This document shows positions 1 to 7,211 of a stretch of DNA of 49,192 nucleotides, piece by piece. A model generated the notes under the pieces. That model had not been told where the DNA came from. It ran no database searches and worked only from the letters and a program-made list of their open reading frames with translations. This DNA comes from Heyndrickxia coagulans. GTDB taxonomy: Bacteria; Bacillota; Bacilli; Bacillales; Caldibacillaceae. Each line of letters begins with the position of its first letter. The stretch's first letter is position 1. The position numbers and the translations under genes were made by a program. The stretch lies in assembly GCA_902796085.1 (NCBI GenBank), contig CADBNU010000074.1, positions 1 to 49,192 on the forward strand, given 5' to 3'.

Positions 1-432
1 ACAGGGACAAATGAATTTGGTTCAATTACTGCTTTTTACACGGTTTTAGTCGATGGTGATGATTTCAATGAACCGATTGCAGATACAGTCCGAGGAATTT
101 TAGACGGACATATAGTACTTGATCGGAATTTAGCCAATAAAGGGCAGTATCCTGCCATTCATGTATTAAAGAGTATTAGCCGTTTAATGAAAAGTTTAGT
201 TGACCAGGAGCATTTAGAGAAAGCAACCCAATTTAGGCAAATATTAAATACATATTTACAATCGGAAGATTTAATTAATATAGGTGCATACAAAAAAGGT
301 TCTTCAAAGGATATTGATGTAGCCATTGATTATTATCCAAAGCTAATCTCCTATTTAACTCAAGGAATAGATGAAAAAATGACTTATGAAGATAGTGTTC
401 AAGCTTTAAAAACACTGATTGCAGGTGAATAG
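1..432 (+). CDS. fliI: Flagellar export ATPase FliI, C-terminal part (5' truncated by window edge)
   Basis: The reading frame is open from base 1 and ends with TAG at 430-432, giving the last 143 residues of FliI. The translation begins TGTNEFGSITAFYTVLVDGD, which matches the F1-type ATPase core after the Walker B region. The stretch DTVRGILDGHIVLDRNLANK is typical of FliI and related type III export ATPases. FliI energises delivery of rod, hook and filament subunits to the export gate on the inner face of the membrane. The Walker A and B motifs lie upstream of the window and cannot be checked. fliJ begins two bases after the stop, as expected for the fla/che operon. Confidence 0.95.
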   Translation, partial: TGTNEFGSITAFYTVLVDGDDFNEPIADTVRGILDGHIVLDRNLANKGQYPAIHVLKSISRLMKSLVDQEHLEKATQFRQILNTYLQSEDLINIGAYKKGSSKDIDVAIDYYPKLISYLTQGIDEKMTYEDSVQALKTLIAGE

Positions 433-434
433 GA

Positions 435-875
435 ATGGGTTTCACTTACAAGTTTGCAAAATTACTAGAGTTGCGAGAAAGTGAAAAGGAAAATCAAGCC
501 CTCGTTTATGAGAAAGCTGTTCAGCGATTTAAGGAAGTTGCAGAGAAGCTTTATGAGTTATTAAAAAAGAAGGAAGATTTGGAGAGTTACCAACATGAAA
601 AAATCCGCACAGGGATTCAGGTCCATGAAATTCGCTTCCATCAAAAATATTTAATGAATTTGCAAAAGGAAATTGATCATTATCAAAACCTCGTGATTCA
701 AGCAAGACATCATATGCAATTTGAGGAAAAGCGACTAATGGATAAGAATATTGAAGTGAAAAAGTTCGAGAAATTAAAAGACAAAGAATATGAAAAATAT
801 TTACGTGAACGGGTAGTAGAGGAAACCAAAGTGATGGATGAAATTTGTACGCAAATTGTAGTAAGGGAGAAATAG
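435..875 (+). CDS. fliJ: Flagellar export chaperone/stalk protein FliJ
   Basis: This 146-residue protein is predicted to be almost entirely alpha-helical and rich in Lys, Glu and Gln, as in FliJ. It begins MGFTYKFAKLLELRESEKE, a start typical of Bacillus FliJ. FliJ forms a coiled coil resembling the gamma stalk of F1 ATPase. It inserts in the FliI ring, couples it to FlhA and helps recycle export chaperones. It follows fliI with a two-base gap, so the two are probably translationally coupled. The identification rests on operon position, length and helical character more than on motifs, because FliJ sequences diverge quickly. Confidence 0.9.
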   Translation: MGFTYKFAKLLELRESEKENQALVYEKAVQRFKEVAEKLYELLKKKEDLESYQHEKIRTGIQVHEIRFHQKYLMNLQKEIDHYQNLVIQARHHMQFEEKRLMDKNIEVKKFEKLKDKEYEKYLRERVVEETKVMDEICTQIVVREK

Positions 876-880
876 GATCC

Positions 881-1465
881 ATGAAAAAAGAAACAGAAAA
901 AAAGCAAAAATCAAATATTGGTAAAAAGATCCTATTTGCAATTGTTTTACCGCTTATATTCATTTGCATGATCATGATCATTATTTTTTCATTTTTAGGC
1001 AAAAACATTTTTGAAGAAGCATCGAATATTCCAATTATAGGTTCAATATTTGCATCGGATGCCTCCGTTGTTACAACGGAAGATTTACAAAAGCAAATCA
1101 ATCAATTGAAAGCTGCATTAAGTGATGAACAGGCCAAAGTAAGTGATCTTGAATTCCAATTAGAACAAAAAGAGCAAGAACTTGAAACTTTAAAACAAGA
1201 AAACATAGAAAGTGATTTAGTTAATCAAGAAGTAAATAGTGAAAATTTAGAAGAGCAGTCCATAACTGATGAATGGGCAATGATTGCTAAAACCTATGAA
1301 AATATGAAACCGAAAAATGCAGCAGCGATTCTCGTTTCAATGGATGAGCCTACCGCATTAAATATTTTACGTAGTATGCGAGAAAAAAATGTAGCTGCAA
1401 TTTTAGAAAAAATGCCTGCGGAAAATGCTGCGAAATTTACTGTAAAACTTGTTGATACACAATAA
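881..1465 (+). CDS. ylxF: YlxF-type flagellar-operon protein (MgtE N-domain-like, membrane anchored)
   Basis: I place the start at ATG 881, behind AAGGGAG at 863-869, rather than at an upstream in-frame codon at 845 that lies inside fliJ. The 194-residue product has a Lys-rich N-terminus and one membrane segment (about residues 18-38, ILFAIVLPLIFICMIMIIIF). A coiled coil follows at about 67-110, then a C-terminal domain with the repeated pattern KNAAAILVSMDEPTALNILRSM, shortened here to its key part. That domain resembles the MgtE N-terminal/FliG-like helical repeat. YlxF sits between fliJ and fliK in Bacillus. Its function is unproven; a chaperone or assembly role related to MotE has been suggested. 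The position and domain order support the family call. Confidence 0.8.
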   Translation: MKKETEKKQKSNIGKKILFAIVLPLIFICMIMIIIFSFLGKNIFEEASNIPIIGSIFASDASVVTTEDLQKQINQLKAALSDEQAKVSDLEFQLEQKEQELETLKQENIESDLVNQEVNSENLEEQSITDEWAMIAKTYENMKPKNAAAILVSMDEPTALNILRSMREKNVAAILEKMPAENAAKFTVKLVDTQ

Positions 1466-1499
1466 TTAATACTCACGATTTTTGAAGGGAGGTGAACAA

Positions 1500-2747
1500 A
1501 TGATCAATATGCTGCCAATGCAAATACAAACGACTAATTCATTAACAAGTCATATGAGTAAAATTATGGATGAGAAGACAAGTGAGTCATTTGTTAATAT
1601 GCTTCAATCCTTCGTAAATGATCAATCAGAAATGAACAATATAACGGTTCCAAACAATCAAATGATAGAAACAGTACTTCAACATCAAGAAATATCAACG
1701 AGTGAGCTAATGAATTCCATTCATTCTATGCTTACAAATTTATCCGAACTGTTACCGGACGAATATGAAGATTTGCACCAAATAATAACGGACGTTATGG
1801 AAGGGCTTGAATGGATTGAGTCGGAACAAATCGGCAGTCATCTCGACATGATTTTAATGCTTGATTCAACCTTATCTAACATTGACTTGACGAACTTCGT
1901 TCACAAACAATCAGAACAAGGAAATGTATCAAATAAGACAAGTAAATTAAATATTGATCTAATTTTTAAGACGATACAAAGTTTTGTTCAAACTTTGCGA
2001 ACATTTAATGAACGAACAGCAGAAGAACTACCAATGATTGACAAACTTGTCCAACAAAGTGAGAAATTATTAGTCAATGAAAAGATCATTAGACGAGCTT
2101 TTACAAACATAGAAATCGTCAAACCTAATACGTTTACTTCCAATCATCCATATGCAAATGTTTATGTTTCGGTTAAAAAAGCGGATGAAAATAGCAGTAC
2201 ACTGTTAGCTTCAATTAATGGAATAGATAAAGCAACAGAGAATACAGTTGTAACGCATTCATCTTTATACCATCAACCGGGACAGATGAAATTAGAATCA
2301 TTAACATTACAGGATGGACATAGTAGGCCTGTTAATTTCGACAGTTTTGTCAGACAATTTACCACAATCCTTAATAAAGGAAAACTAATGAACAGTGGTC
2401 CATTACAAAAATTGACAATCCAACTTAAGCCGGAACATCTCGGTACACTAAAAATAGAACTAGTTCAGCAAAATAATGAATTGGTTGCTAAGATTATTTC
2501 GTCTACGAAGGCAGCAAAGGAACTTCTAGAATCACAAATTCAAGCTTTACGTCATGCCTTTATTCAACAAAACATAAACGTCACACGTATTGATGTTGAA
2601 ACGCATCTAAATCAAGAAGAACAACAAGGATTTCATGAACATGATCAACCAAAGGATCATAACGAACGAGAACAACATCCAGATCAAAAAGAGCGACAAA
2701 ATTTTTCCGAAACGTTACTAGAAACACTAGTAAACTATGAAGTTTAG
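1500..2747 (+). CDS. fliK: Flagellar hook-length control protein FliK
   Basis: The start is ATG 1500, seven bases after GGAGG at 1488-1492. An in-frame TTG at 1482 lies upstream of that ribosome site and is rejected. The protein has 415 residues. Residues 1 to about 300 are poorly conserved and polar, fitting the ruler part. About residues 305-370 form the Flg_hook domain, with the conserved stretch LTIQLKPEHLGTLKIELVQ. This domain switches export specificity through FlhB once the hook reaches full length. The last 47 residues are very rich in Glu, Gln, His and Asp. The gene lies between ylxF and flgD, as in related genomes. Confidence 0.9.
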   Translation: MINMLPMQIQTTNSLTSHMSKIMDEKTSESFVNMLQSFVNDQSEMNNITVPNNQMIETVLQHQEISTSELMNSIHSMLTNLSELLPDEYEDLHQIITDVMEGLEWIESEQIGSHLDMILMLDSTLSNIDLTNFVHKQSEQGNVSNKTSKLNIDLIFKTIQSFVQTLRTFNERTAEELPMIDKLVQQSEKLLVNEKIIRRAFTNIEIVKPNTFTSNHPYANVYVSVKKADENSSTLLASINGIDKATENTVVTHSSLYHQPGQMKLESLTLQDGHSRPVNFDSFVRQFTTILNKGKLMNSGPLQKLTIQLKPEHLGTLKIELVQQNNELVAKIISSTKAAKELLESQIQALRHAFIQQNINVTRIDVETHLNQEEQQGFHEHDQPKDHNEREQHPDQKERQNFSETLLETLVNYEV

Positions 2748-2755
2748 GTGATGAC

Positions 2756-3406
2756 ATGACGAATACAATTCAATCTGATCTATACTTATCAACTGTAAGT
2801 AATGAAACAAAAACATTAAATAACAGCACACTTGGACAAGATGCGTTTTTAAAGTTATTAATTGCACAATTACGACATCAAGATCCAGCAAATCCAATGC
2901 AAGATACCGAATTTATCTCACAAATGGCTACATTTTCAGAACTCGAACAAATGATGCAAATGAACAAAACACTTGATAAGCTAGTTGAAAGTCAGAAAAA
3001 CCAACAATTTCTTGCTTATCAACAATTATTAGGAAAAGAAGTAGAATGGCAACAAGTAAAACTAAATTTAGAAAATCCAGATCGTGAGCCAGTTGTGATA
3101 GAAGGGAAAAATATAATTAAATCCATTAGCTTTTCTACGGAAGGTCCGATTTTTACTTTAGATAATGGAACAAAAGTTTCATTAGAACATATTAAAGGAA
3201 TCACAACAATAAATAGTAATGAAAATTCAATTGTTTCTGCTAGTTTTTTAATAGGAAAAAAGGTGAGCTGGAAGGTGGAAGATGAAATTAAAAGTGCCAT
3301 TGTTGAGTCTGTTTCAAAAAAGGACGGAAAAATCTATTTTAATTTAGATGATGAAGAAAAAACTCAGCTTACAGATGAACAAATCATTTCAATAGAAACG
3401 GTGTGA
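2756..3406 (+). CDS. flgD: Flagellar hook cap/scaffold protein FlgD
   Basis: This 216-residue protein carries the FlgD N-terminal signature LGQDAFLKLLIAQLRHQDP followed by NPMQDTEFISQMATFSELEQ at about residues 28-66. The C-terminal half looks like paired Tudor-like and Ig-like beta domains (VKLNLENPDREPVVIEG and following). FlgD is exported and caps the growing hook so that FlgE subunits can polymerise, then is discarded. The gene begins eight bases after the fliK stop. Another ATG at 2751 is out of frame. Confidence 0.95.
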   Translation: MTNTIQSDLYLSTVSNETKTLNNSTLGQDAFLKLLIAQLRHQDPANPMQDTEFISQMATFSELEQMMQMNKTLDKLVESQKNQQFLAYQQLLGKEVEWQQVKLNLENPDREPVVIEGKNIIKSISFSTEGPIFTLDNGTKVSLEHIKGITTINSNENSIVSASFLIGKKVSWKVEDEIKSAIVESVSKKDGKIYFNLDDEEKTQLTDEQIISIETV

Positions 3407-3433
3407 TGAACTTAATGGATAAGGATGATTATT

Positions 3434-3814
3434 ATGAACATTTATAAGCCATTCATTCCACCAGTAGGTATTGAGAACACAAGTGCTGTCAAGCGAAATC
3501 AAACGGTTAAAACAAATCATGATTTTTCAAGTTTTTTACAGGATGCGATTGTAGCAAAGGATAAATTAACAATCAGTAAACATGCACAATATCGTCTCGA
3601 ACAGAGAAACATTGAAATCAGTTCTGAGAAATGGAATCAGATTGGTGCAAAGTTAGAAGAAGCAAGACAAAAGGGTGTGAAAGAATCTCTTGTCATATTA
3701 GACAATGCGGCACTGATTGTTAGTGCACAAAATAAAACAGTCATTACAGCAATGGACCGTAATGAAGCTGCGTCTCAAATTTTTACCAATATCAATGGCG
3801 CAATTATCCTTTAG
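3434..3814 (+). CDS. TIGR02530-type flagellar operon protein, function unknown
   Basis: I use ATG 3434, spaced properly from AAGGAT at 3421-3426; the in-frame ATG at 3425 overlaps that site. The product has 126 residues. Its core, KLTISKHAQYRLEQRNIEIS followed by a conserved helix and LVILDNAALIVSAQNKTVIT, matches my memory of the small 'flagellar operon protein' family often found between flgD and flgE in Bacillota. No enzyme motif, signal peptide or membrane segment is visible. Its place next to the hook genes suggests a part in hook assembly or its timing, but no function is established that I know of. It ends 82 bases before flgE. Confidence 0.75.
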   Translation: MNIYKPFIPPVGIENTSAVKRNQTVKTNHDFSSFLQDAIVAKDKLTISKHAQYRLEQRNIEISSEKWNQIGAKLEEARQKGVKESLVILDNAALIVSAQNKTVITAMDRNEAASQIFTNINGAIIL

Positions 3815-3834
3815 GCTGGACCCGTAAGGAAGCC

Positions 3835-3864
3835 TTAAGCTGTGGAACGATAGAAACAGCTTAA
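3835..3864 (+). other. Perfect 9-bp inverted repeat in the gap before flgE
   Basis: TTAAGCTGT (3835-3843) is exactly complementary to ACAGCTTAA (3856-3864) across a 12-base loop. No U-rich run follows, so it does not look like a terminator. It lies about 17 bases upstream of the flgE ribosome site (GAAGGGAG, 3881-3888). An mRNA processing, stability or translation-tuning stem is possible. Confidence 0.5.
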
Positions 3865-3896
3865 TAATAAATGTAAATAGGAAGGGAGCTTTTTCA

Positions 3897-5417
3897 ATGT
3901 TACGTTCATTATACTCAAGTATTAGCGGTATGAAAAATATGCAAACAAAACTTGATGTGATCGGCAATAATATATCAAATGTAAATACATATGGATTTAA
4001 AAAAAGTCGTGTAACATTCAAAGACGCCATAAACCAAACGATAAGTTATGCTTCAAGACCGACTGAAACTTTAGGAGGAAAGAACGCACAACAAGTTGGT
4101 TTAGGGATTGAAACCGGATCGATTGATACGGTATTTACAGAAGGTAGCTTACAAACCACAGGGCGTGCCCTTGACTTAGCAATTTCTGGCGGAGACGGAT
4201 ATTTTGTCGTTAGAAACGGATCAAACAACTATTTTACGAGAGCTGGAAACTTTTATATTGATGAACAAGGTTTTTTAGTGAATAGTGATGGGAATTTTGT
4301 CCTGGCCTATGATGCTTATTCGCATACGTTAAGTCAAATTCAAGTACCGAAAAAAATACCGTCAAATTCGTTTAAGCTTATCGGTAACTTAGATCGTAAT
4401 TTCTCATACAGTCGTACCGTATTTGATACTAATCTTAATGCACATTCTATAAACTTCGAATTTGAGAAAATTGGTCACTCGAATACATGGAATGTGACGT
4501 TACAAGTAGGTGGAAATACTGTTGGTTCCTTTAAAGCCACATTTGATGAAAAAACTGGCGAATTTAAAAATGTTGATTTAAATGGATTGGTGACAAAATC
4601 TGGAAGTTTTTCATTCCAGTTAGACGATGGGAGAGGTGGATTAGTTGAGGTTGCTCTTGATATAGATCTAACAGATGTAACATCTATATCAAGTAGCAAT
4701 ACAAGCGCTGATGCAAAAGGCTCTAATGTGACGTTAACAGGAGGATTATTGTGGGAAGATAATGCACCAAGTCCAATAAATATAACTGTCAGTGATGGAT
4801 TAAAAGAAGAAGACATAACGATTGAATTTTCAAAAGGTTCCCGTAACGATACGGTTACAAAATGGAATGTAACTATAGGCGATGTAGTGCCAAATACAGT
4901 CGAATTAACTTTTGATAATATAACTGGTGATTTAATTAGTATTAACGGTTCCAGTACAAATCTCGATTCTTTTCCATTTACAAGTGAAGATGGGATGAAT
5001 TTTACCATTGATTTTACGAACTTATTCAGTACTAGCAATAATTTTTCCTTTAATGCAGATATAGCTGAACTCCAAGAATACAGCATTAGTGGTAATGGTG
5101 ATTTTATCGTCCAGTATAGTGATGGTTCCGTTCGTAGGATTGCAACCCTTGCACTTGCTCGCTTTAATAACCCAGAAGGCTTAACCAAAATAGGAGGAAA
5201 TCTATTTAACGTTTCTGAAAACTCTGGAGATCCGATTTTCGGAAATGGCGGTGCTGGTTTTGGAATCATTGAAAGTGGAAAATTGGAAATGTCGAACGTT
5301 GACTTAACAGAAGAATTTACTGAAATGATTGTTGCGCAAAGAGCATTTCAATCGAACTCAAGAATTATCACAACTTCAGACGAAATTCTACAAGAAATAG
5401 TAAATTTAAAACGTTAA
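3897..5417 (+). CDS. flgE: Flagellar hook protein FlgE (long form with two D2-like modules)
   Basis: The 506-residue product builds the flagellar hook. The N-terminus MLRSLYSSISGMKNMQTKLD plus NNISNVNTYGFKKSRV is the flagellar rod/hook signature. The C-terminus (LEMSNVDLTEEFTEMIVAQR, then AFQSNSRIITTSDEILQEI) is the matching terminal helix. Between them lie the FlgE D1 beta elements at about residues 70-165. Two related copies of a roughly 80-residue hook module follow, at 184-266 and 307-386. The protein is about twice the length I recall for B. subtilis FlgE. The start at ATG 3897 follows GAAGGGAG. Inverted repeats lie on both sides of the gene, perhaps stabilising this highly translated message. 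Confidence 0.93.
   Translation: MLRSLYSSISGMKNMQTKLDVIGNNISNVNTYGFKKSRVTFKDAINQTISYASRPTETLGGKNAQQVGLGIETGSIDTVFTEGSLQTTGRALDLAISGGDGYFVVRNGSNNYFTRAGNFYIDEQGFLVNSDGNFVLAYDAYSHTLSQIQVPKKIPSNSFKLIGNLDRNFSYSRTVFDTNLNAHSINFEFEKIGHSNTWNVTLQVGGNTVGSFKATFDEKTGEFKNVDLNGLVTKSGSFSFQLDDGRGGLVEVALDIDLTDVTSISSSNTSADAKGSNVTLTGGLLWEDNAPSPINITVSDGLKEEDITIEFSKGSRNDTVTKWNVTIGDVVPNTVELTFDNITGDLISINGSSTNLDSFPFTSEDGMNFTIDFTNLFSTSNNFSFNADIAELQEYSISGNGDFIVQYSDGSVRRIATLALARFNNPEGLTKIGGNLFNVSENSGDPIFGNGGAGFGIIESGKLEMSNVDLTEEFTEMIVAQRAFQSNSRIITTSDEILQEIVNLKR
4446..4694 (+). repeat. Hook-protein internal repeat, copy A (residues 184-266 of FlgE)
   Basis: This copy begins SINFEFEKIGHSNTWNVTL and continues through SFKATFDEKTGEFKNVDLNG. 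The order of elements (EF-basic stretch, WNVT, F/T-FD-x-x-TG, a hydrophobic strand, then FxxDxxD) recurs in copy B. The repeat is diverged at the protein level and is not a recent DNA duplication. Confidence 0.65.
4815..5054 (+). repeat. Hook-protein internal repeat, copy B (residues 307-386 of FlgE)
   Basis: This copy begins ITIEFSKGSRNDTVTKWNVT and continues through VELTFDNITGDLISINGSS, ending in FTIDFTNLFSTSNNFSFN. It aligns with copy A over the EFxK, WNVT, TFDxxTG and FxxDxT elements. About 40 residues separate the two copies. Confidence 0.65.
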
Positions 5418-5441
5418 TCAAATAAGTTATGAAACGAATGG

Positions 5442-5466
5442 CTAGAGAGAATCTCATTCTCTCTAG
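5442..5466 (+). other. Strong 10-bp hairpin between flgE and swrD
   Basis: CTAGAGAGAA (5442-5451) pairs perfectly with TTCTCTCTAG (5457-5466) around the five-base loop TCTCA. The following bases (TAATTCTACTATATAAAAAA) contain no proper U-tract. It may be a 3' stabiliser or processing stem for the hook mRNA, or at most a leaky terminator. The swrD ribosome site lies about 27 bases downstream. Confidence 0.65.
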
Positions 5467-5503
5467 TAATTCTACTATATAAAAAATCCTTAGGGAGGTT
5501 ACA

Positions 5504-5734
5504 GTGTTAAAATTAACTAGGTTGAATGGAAAAACCTTTCATTTAAATCCTTTACTCATTGAAACGATTGAATCTTTTCCTGATACAACCATACTTTTAA
5601 CAAATGGAAAAAGATATGTTGTAAAAGAAGATGAAGCAATTGTTGTTAAAAAAATAATGGAGTTTTTCCGAAGGGTTCAATTGATCACCATCGATCAGCA
5701 AAAACAGGAGGATTGTGATGAAAAATGGCGTTAA
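5504..5734 (+). CDS. swrD: Swarming motility protein SwrD (FlbD family)
   Basis: This 76-residue protein starts with GTG at 5504 behind GGGAGG at 5493-5498. The sequence LTRLNGKTFHLNPLLIETIE followed by ILLTNGKRYVVKEDEAIVV is the FlbD-family signature. In B. subtilis the homologue (formerly YlzI) lies between flgE and fliL and raises motor power for swarming. The same place here supports the assignment. It overlaps the fliL start by 17 bases, so translation of the two is likely coupled. The protein has no membrane segment and is probably cytoplasmic. Confidence 0.88.
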   Translation: MLKLTRLNGKTFHLNPLLIETIESFPDTTILLTNGKRYVVKEDEAIVVKKIMEFFRRVQLITIDQQKQEDCDEKWR

Positions 5735-6140
5735 ATTATTGATTATATCTATGTTAATCGTAATTATCATACTTGCTGCTGGTCTTTATCTTTTTTGTCA
5801 AAAAACAGTAGAAGGAACTGAAAACGAATCTTCTGTAGATGAAATTATAGCGAATTCTGTTGAAATTCCTGAACTTACGACCAATCTTGCAAGTGATCAT
5901 TTTATTCGCATTGCCTTTACTATTCAAACAGATAGTAAAAAAACAAAACAACAATTAGAAAAACGGAATTTCCAGGTTAACAATACAATTATTAAACAAT
6001 TATCGGGTATGCAAGCCGAAGAAATTAAAGGTACAGAAGGAAAAATTCAGCTAGAAGAAACTTTGAAATCTTCCTTGAACTCATTGTTGGAAGAAGGTGA
6101 GGTCGAGCAAGTATATATTACAACAGCAATTATTCAATAA
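5718..6140 (+). CDS. fliL: Flagellar basal body-associated protein FliL
   Basis: ATG 5718 has the best spacing (six bases) from GGAGG at 5707-5711, so the in-frame GTG at 5715 is rejected. The 140-residue product has one N-terminal membrane helix (about residues 5-26, LLIISMLIVIIILAAGLYLF). The extracytoplasmic domain contains the FliL-type strand DHFIRIAFTIQTDSKKT and a C-terminal strand ending VYITTAIIQ. FliL forms a ring around the stator units and supports torque. It sits between swrD and fliM, as in B. subtilis. Confidence 0.9.
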   Translation: MKNGVKLLIISMLIVIIILAAGLYLFCQKTVEGTENESSVDEIIANSVEIPELTTNLASDHFIRIAFTIQTDSKKTKQQLEKRNFQVNNTIIKQLSGMQAEEIKGTEGKIQLEETLKSSLNSLLEEGEVEQVYITTAIIQ

Positions 6141-6169
6141 CTTTTCGTAAATAAATAATGCATAATAGA

Positions 6170-6195
6170 GCCATCAATGGAAGGAATCGATGGCT
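6170..6195 (+). other. 7-bp hairpin directly against the fliM ribosome site
   Basis: AGCCATC (6170-6176) pairs with GATGGCT (6189-6195) around a 13-base loop. The 3' strand ends on the base before GGAGGTGA (6196-6203), the fliM ribosome site. No U-tract follows. A stem abutting a Shine-Dalgarno site could alter ribosome access. Confidence 0.5.
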
Positions 6196-6209
6196 GGAGG
6201 TGAGTGTAC

Positions 6210-7211
6210 TTGCCATCTGAAGAAATATTATCCCAAAGTGAAATCGATGCCTTGCTCTCCGCTTTATCGACTGGAGAGTTAAGTGCAGATGAGATTAAAG
6301 AAGAAGAAAAACAAAAAGTAAAAACATATGATTTTAAACGGGCGCTTCGATTTTCCAAAGAACAAATTCGAAGCTTAACAAGAATTCATGAAAATTTAGC
6401 GAGGTTACTTACAACGCATTTATCGGCAAAATTAAGAACATATGTACAAGTATCGGTAACGAGTGCTGATCAATTACCATATGAGGAATTTGTTCGTTCA
6501 ATTCCGAAAATGACAGTCTTGTACTTATATGAGTTAACACCTTTAGATGGAAATATGTTAATTGAAATTAATCCAAATATTGCTTATGCAATGTTGGATC
6601 GTATTCTTGGTGGCGATGGAACAAGTGTTAATAAAATTGATCAGTTAACAGATATTGAAGAAGAACTAATGACCAATTTATTTCAATCGGCATTCAAATA
6701 TCTGCGAGATGCATGGGAAACCGTTATTCAAGTTGAACCGGAAATGCAAAGTTTTGAAGTAAATCCTCAGTTTTTACAAGTCGTTTCACCAAATGAAACG
6801 GTTGTCGTAATCTCGTTGAATACCATCATTGGTGAAACAAGTGGGATGATTAATATATGTATTCCACACATTGTTTTAGAACCAATAATACAGAAATTAT
6901 CGGTAAGTTATTGGATGCAAACAGAGGAAAAAGCGGAAGATCCAGAAAACGCAGAGGCCATTCGCACCCAGTTAAAACGTAGTCGTTTACCAATCATTGC
7001 TGAACTAGGTCAATCAGAGATTACAATTGAAGAGTTTTTACAGCTATCTGTCGGTGATTGTATAGAATTAAATAAAAAAATTAATGAACCAATGATTATC
7101 AAAGTTCAAGATGTACCGAAATTTTTTGGACAACCAGGGAAGGTAAATAAAAACTTAGCGATCCAAATACTAGATTATTTTGAAGAGGAGGGAGATGAGG
7201 CAGATGAATGA
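6210..7211 (+). CDS. fliM: Flagellar motor switch protein FliM
   Basis: I choose TTG 6210, which follows GGAGGTGA (6196-6203) with six bases between. The in-frame GTG at 6204 touches the ribosome site. This gives 333 residues starting MPSEEILSQSEIDALLSAL, where LSQSEIDALLSAL is the CheY-P binding peptide. The middle domain is CheC-like, with the turn LDRILGGDGTS near residue 130. The C-terminal SpoA domain (ELGQSEITIEEFLQLSVGDC onwards) contacts FliY/FliN in the C ring. The gene overlaps fliY by eight bases. Confidence 0.96.
   Translation: MPSEEILSQSEIDALLSALSTGELSADEIKEEEKQKVKTYDFKRALRFSKEQIRSLTRIHENLARLLTTHLSAKLRTYVQVSVTSADQLPYEEFVRSIPKMTVLYLYELTPLDGNMLIEINPNIAYAMLDRILGGDGTSVNKIDQLTDIEEELMTNLFQSAFKYLRDAWETVIQVEPEMQSFEVNPQFLQVVSPNETVVVISLNTIIGETSGMINICIPHIVLEPIIQKLSVSYWMQTEEKAEDPENAEAIRTQLKRSRLPIIAELGQSEITIEEFLQLSVGDCIELNKKINEPMIIKVQDVPKFFGQPGKVNKNLAIQILDYFEEEGDEADE

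Noticed and set aside
529..1101. 190-codon minus-strand open frame over fliJ and ylxF
   Set aside because: It is antisense to two operon genes, with no ribosome site or recognisable domain.
4475..5269. 264-codon open frame on the minus strand within flgE
   Set aside because: It has no ribosome site and its sequence is a mirror of the flgE coding frame (Ser/Pro/Leu-rich shadow). FlgE is certain on the plus strand.
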